From NCBI GenBank assembly GCA_003557825.1, contig PWNM01000609.1, positions 1 through 6,353 of the forward strand: a DNA stretch of 6,353 nt, in the 5' to 3' direction. Positions within the stretch are counted from its first letter, which is position 1. Each line of letters begins with the position of its first letter. Both the position numbers and the translations under genes were made by a program. Below the pieces are notes generated by a model that worked only from the letters and a program-made list of their open reading frames with translations, did no database searches and was not told where the DNA came from. The DNA is from Candidatus Hydrogenedentota bacterium (lineage in GTDB: Bacteria; Hydrogenedentota; Hydrogenedentia; Hydrogenedentales; SLHB01). Of the stretch, positions 5,539 through 6,353 are shown one piece after another.

Positions 5539-6315
5539 TTATTCCTGGATCCGGCTATTACTGCGGACATGCTCCCTGGCCCGATGCGCTTTTTGGGGCG
5601 CATCGACAAGTCGGTAACCTATGCCGCGGACCGTTTTAACAAATACAGGTTCCCCCGGATTGTCCTCGATTTTCCTTCGGATGCTCCGAATATGCACATC
5701 CACGACCTTGGGTACGCAAAAGCTGGGCTCTTCCCAGGCGATGTCGAGGAGTTTGTCCCGAGTGAACACATGCTCGGGACGGCGGGCGAGGGAATACAAC
5801 AGATCGAACTCCGTTTTGGTCAGCCGGATCGGTTTCCCGTCCTTCCAGACCTGCCGTTCGCCGGGATCCAAACACAACCGGTTTAGCTCGAGTGTTTTGT
5901 TTTCGTCCGGTTCGTCATTGGTTCGGCGAAGGATGGCTTCAACCCGCGCACACAACTCTTCCATATCGAAAGGCTTGGCTAGATAGTCATCCGCTCCATC
6001 TGAAAGGGCCTTTATGATCATGGACTTGAGCTTGATGACGCTCAGAATTAACACGGGAGTCCCGCTCCATTCGCGTATGCTGTGAAGTAGGTCCATCCCG
6101 TCGTAGGCGGGAACATCCGGATCTGTTGCATCGGGAAAAAGAAGGTCGAGGATCACCAGGTCGGGTTCAACTGAGCTGACGAGCTGCGACGCCGTTCGTA
6201 TATCCCGTGATGTCTTTACCGCATAGCCTTGTCGTTCAAGATGGTCTTGTAGCTCAGACAAGAGCTTAGGGTCATCATCGACAATCAGAATCTTTTCTAT
6301 TCCGCTGTTTTTCAT
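5539..6315 (-). CDS. OmpR/KdpE-family two-component response regulator with an enlarged receiver loop
   Basis: A 258-residue cytoplasmic DNA-binding regulator. The ATG at 6315 is chosen because GGAGGA is 7 nt upstream; an ATG at 6342 has no site and overlaps a dyad. Receiver domain, residues about 6-130: acidic triad DDD at 13-15, phospho-acceptor Asp57 in VILDLLFP, Ser92 at the switch position, Lys114 in YLAKPF. Winged-helix domain, about 140-237: LTKTEFDLLYSLARRP at 165-180, VDVHIRSIRRKIED at 205-218, VKTVRGIGYRLV at 226-237. The IREWSGTPVLILS stretch resembles KdpE and its relatives. Two oddities: G73 of the 'DG' motif is 16 residues after Asp57 rather than about 8, so roughly eight residues (around 62-71, rich in Asp and Pro) are inserted next to the active site; and a basic tail of 21 residues follows the DNA-binding domain. 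The histidine kinase is not in the window and may lie beyond the right edge. The target genes are unknown; the transporter is a candidate. Confidence 0.92.
   Translation of the reverse strand: MKNSGIEKILIVDDDPKLLSELQDHLERQGYAVKTSRDIRTASQLVSSVEPDLVILDLLFPDATDPDVPAYDGMDLLHSIREWSGTPVLILSVIKLKSMIIKALSDGADDYLAKPFDMEELCARVEAILRRTNDEPDENKTLELNRLCLDPGERQVWKDGKPIRLTKTEFDLLYSLARRPEHVFTRDKLLDIAWEEPSFCVPKVVDVHIRSIRRKIEDNPGEPVFVKTVRGIGYRLVDAPQKAHRAREHVRSNSRIQE
5582..5605 (-). other. GC-rich inverted repeat within the 3' end of the response-regulator gene
   Basis: CGATGCGC (5582-5589) and GCGCATCG (5598-5605) form a perfect 8-bp stem with an 8-nt loop. It covers the codons just after the winged-helix domain, about residues 237-245. 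It lies inside the reading frame and lacks a T-run on the minus strand, so I do not call it a terminator. Confidence 0.35.
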
Positions 6316-6322
6316 GTGCTTT

Positions 6323-6328
6323 TCCTCC
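6323..6328 (-). promoter_or_regulatory. Ribosome binding site of the response-regulator gene
   Basis: TCCTCC on the plus strand is GGAGGA on the minus strand, 7 nt before the ATG at 6315. It decides between that codon and the in-frame ATG at 6342. Confidence 0.8.
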
Positions 6329-6333
6329 ACCCA

Positions 6334-6350
6334 GCATCCCATAAGGATGC
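6334..6350 (-). other. Inverted repeat just upstream of the response-regulator ribosome binding site
   Basis: GCATCC (6334-6339) and GGATGC (6345-6350) are a perfect 6-bp inverted repeat with a 5-nt loop, ending 5 bp upstream of the GGAGGA. It may be an operator, possibly for self-control, or a leader hairpin that affects translation. It may equally be a stem after an upstream gene beyond the window edge. Confidence 0.35.
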
Positions 6351-6353
6351 CAC

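Noticed and set aside
5582..5605. Intrinsic terminator for the response-regulator gene
   Set aside because: The stem is strong but lies within the coding sequence and has no T-run after it on the minus strand.
5503..5886. Plus-strand open frame of 127 residues opposite the response-regulator gene
   Set aside because: It is the antisense shadow of a clearly real winged-helix domain; it has no family signal and no ribosome site at a good distance.
1..6353. CRISPR array, mobile element, tRNA or rRNA
   Set aside because: I saw no regularly spaced long repeats, transposase or integrase motifs, terminal inverted repeats with target duplications, or RNA gene consensus segments.

Overview
The window comes from a GC-rich bacterium. 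The four protein starts I could place on ATG, and the one on GTG, each have a Shine-Dalgarno sequence (GGAGG, AAGGAG or AGGAG) 6-9 nt upstream, so leadered translation is the rule here. The mix of genes would fit a free-living, environmental Gram-negative such as a member of the PVC group or Hydrogenedentota: a CinA homologue, a eukaryote-like N-acetylneuraminate lyase, an MFS carrier with a PGQT-x-G-x-x-VF-x-D segment, and a probable lipoprotein resembling DUF6263. That placement is an impression from protein style, not a result. I see no rRNA, tRNA, CRISPR array, transposase or integrase.

Layout: (1) 1-861 (+) is the 3' part of a cinA gene whose start lies left of the window. (2) 862-1011 is a short spacer with three small inverted repeats. 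(3) 1012-1845 (+) is an unrecognised protein with about five membrane segments and a soluble helical C-terminus. (4) 1825-2751 (-) is an N-acetylneuraminate lyase of the vertebrate NPL / Bacteroides NanL type, overlapping gene 3 tail to tail by 21 bp. (5) 2752-3005 is a divergent control region with a consensus TATAAT inside nested dyads. (6) 3006-3899 (+) is a probable secreted lipoprotein. (7) 3945-5264 (-) is a 12-helix MFS transporter. (8) 5265-5538 is its leader and promoter region, with a direct repeat TAATTTGG spaced 20 bp over a promoter-like sequence and a 7-bp hairpin. (9) 5539-6315 (-) is an OmpR/KdpE-type response regulator with an unusual insertion beside its phospho-acceptor, and a dyad just upstream of its ribosome binding site.

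How the genes may work together: the lyase (sialic acid to N-acetylmannosamine plus pyruvate) and the MFS carrier are both on the minus strand and could serve uptake and breakdown of an acidic sugar or small carboxylate. However, a plus-strand gene separates them, so they are not one operon. No nanE, nanK or sialidase is visible. The response regulator lies directly upstream of the carrier in the same direction, and repeat-like sites sit over the carrier's candidate promoter, so local control is a reasonable hypothesis only.

I find no clear evidence of a wholly new multi-gene system. The most unusual items are the CinA C-terminal domain, which has lost its amidase active-site signatures, the response regulator with a lengthened active-site loop, and the two structured regulatory regions.
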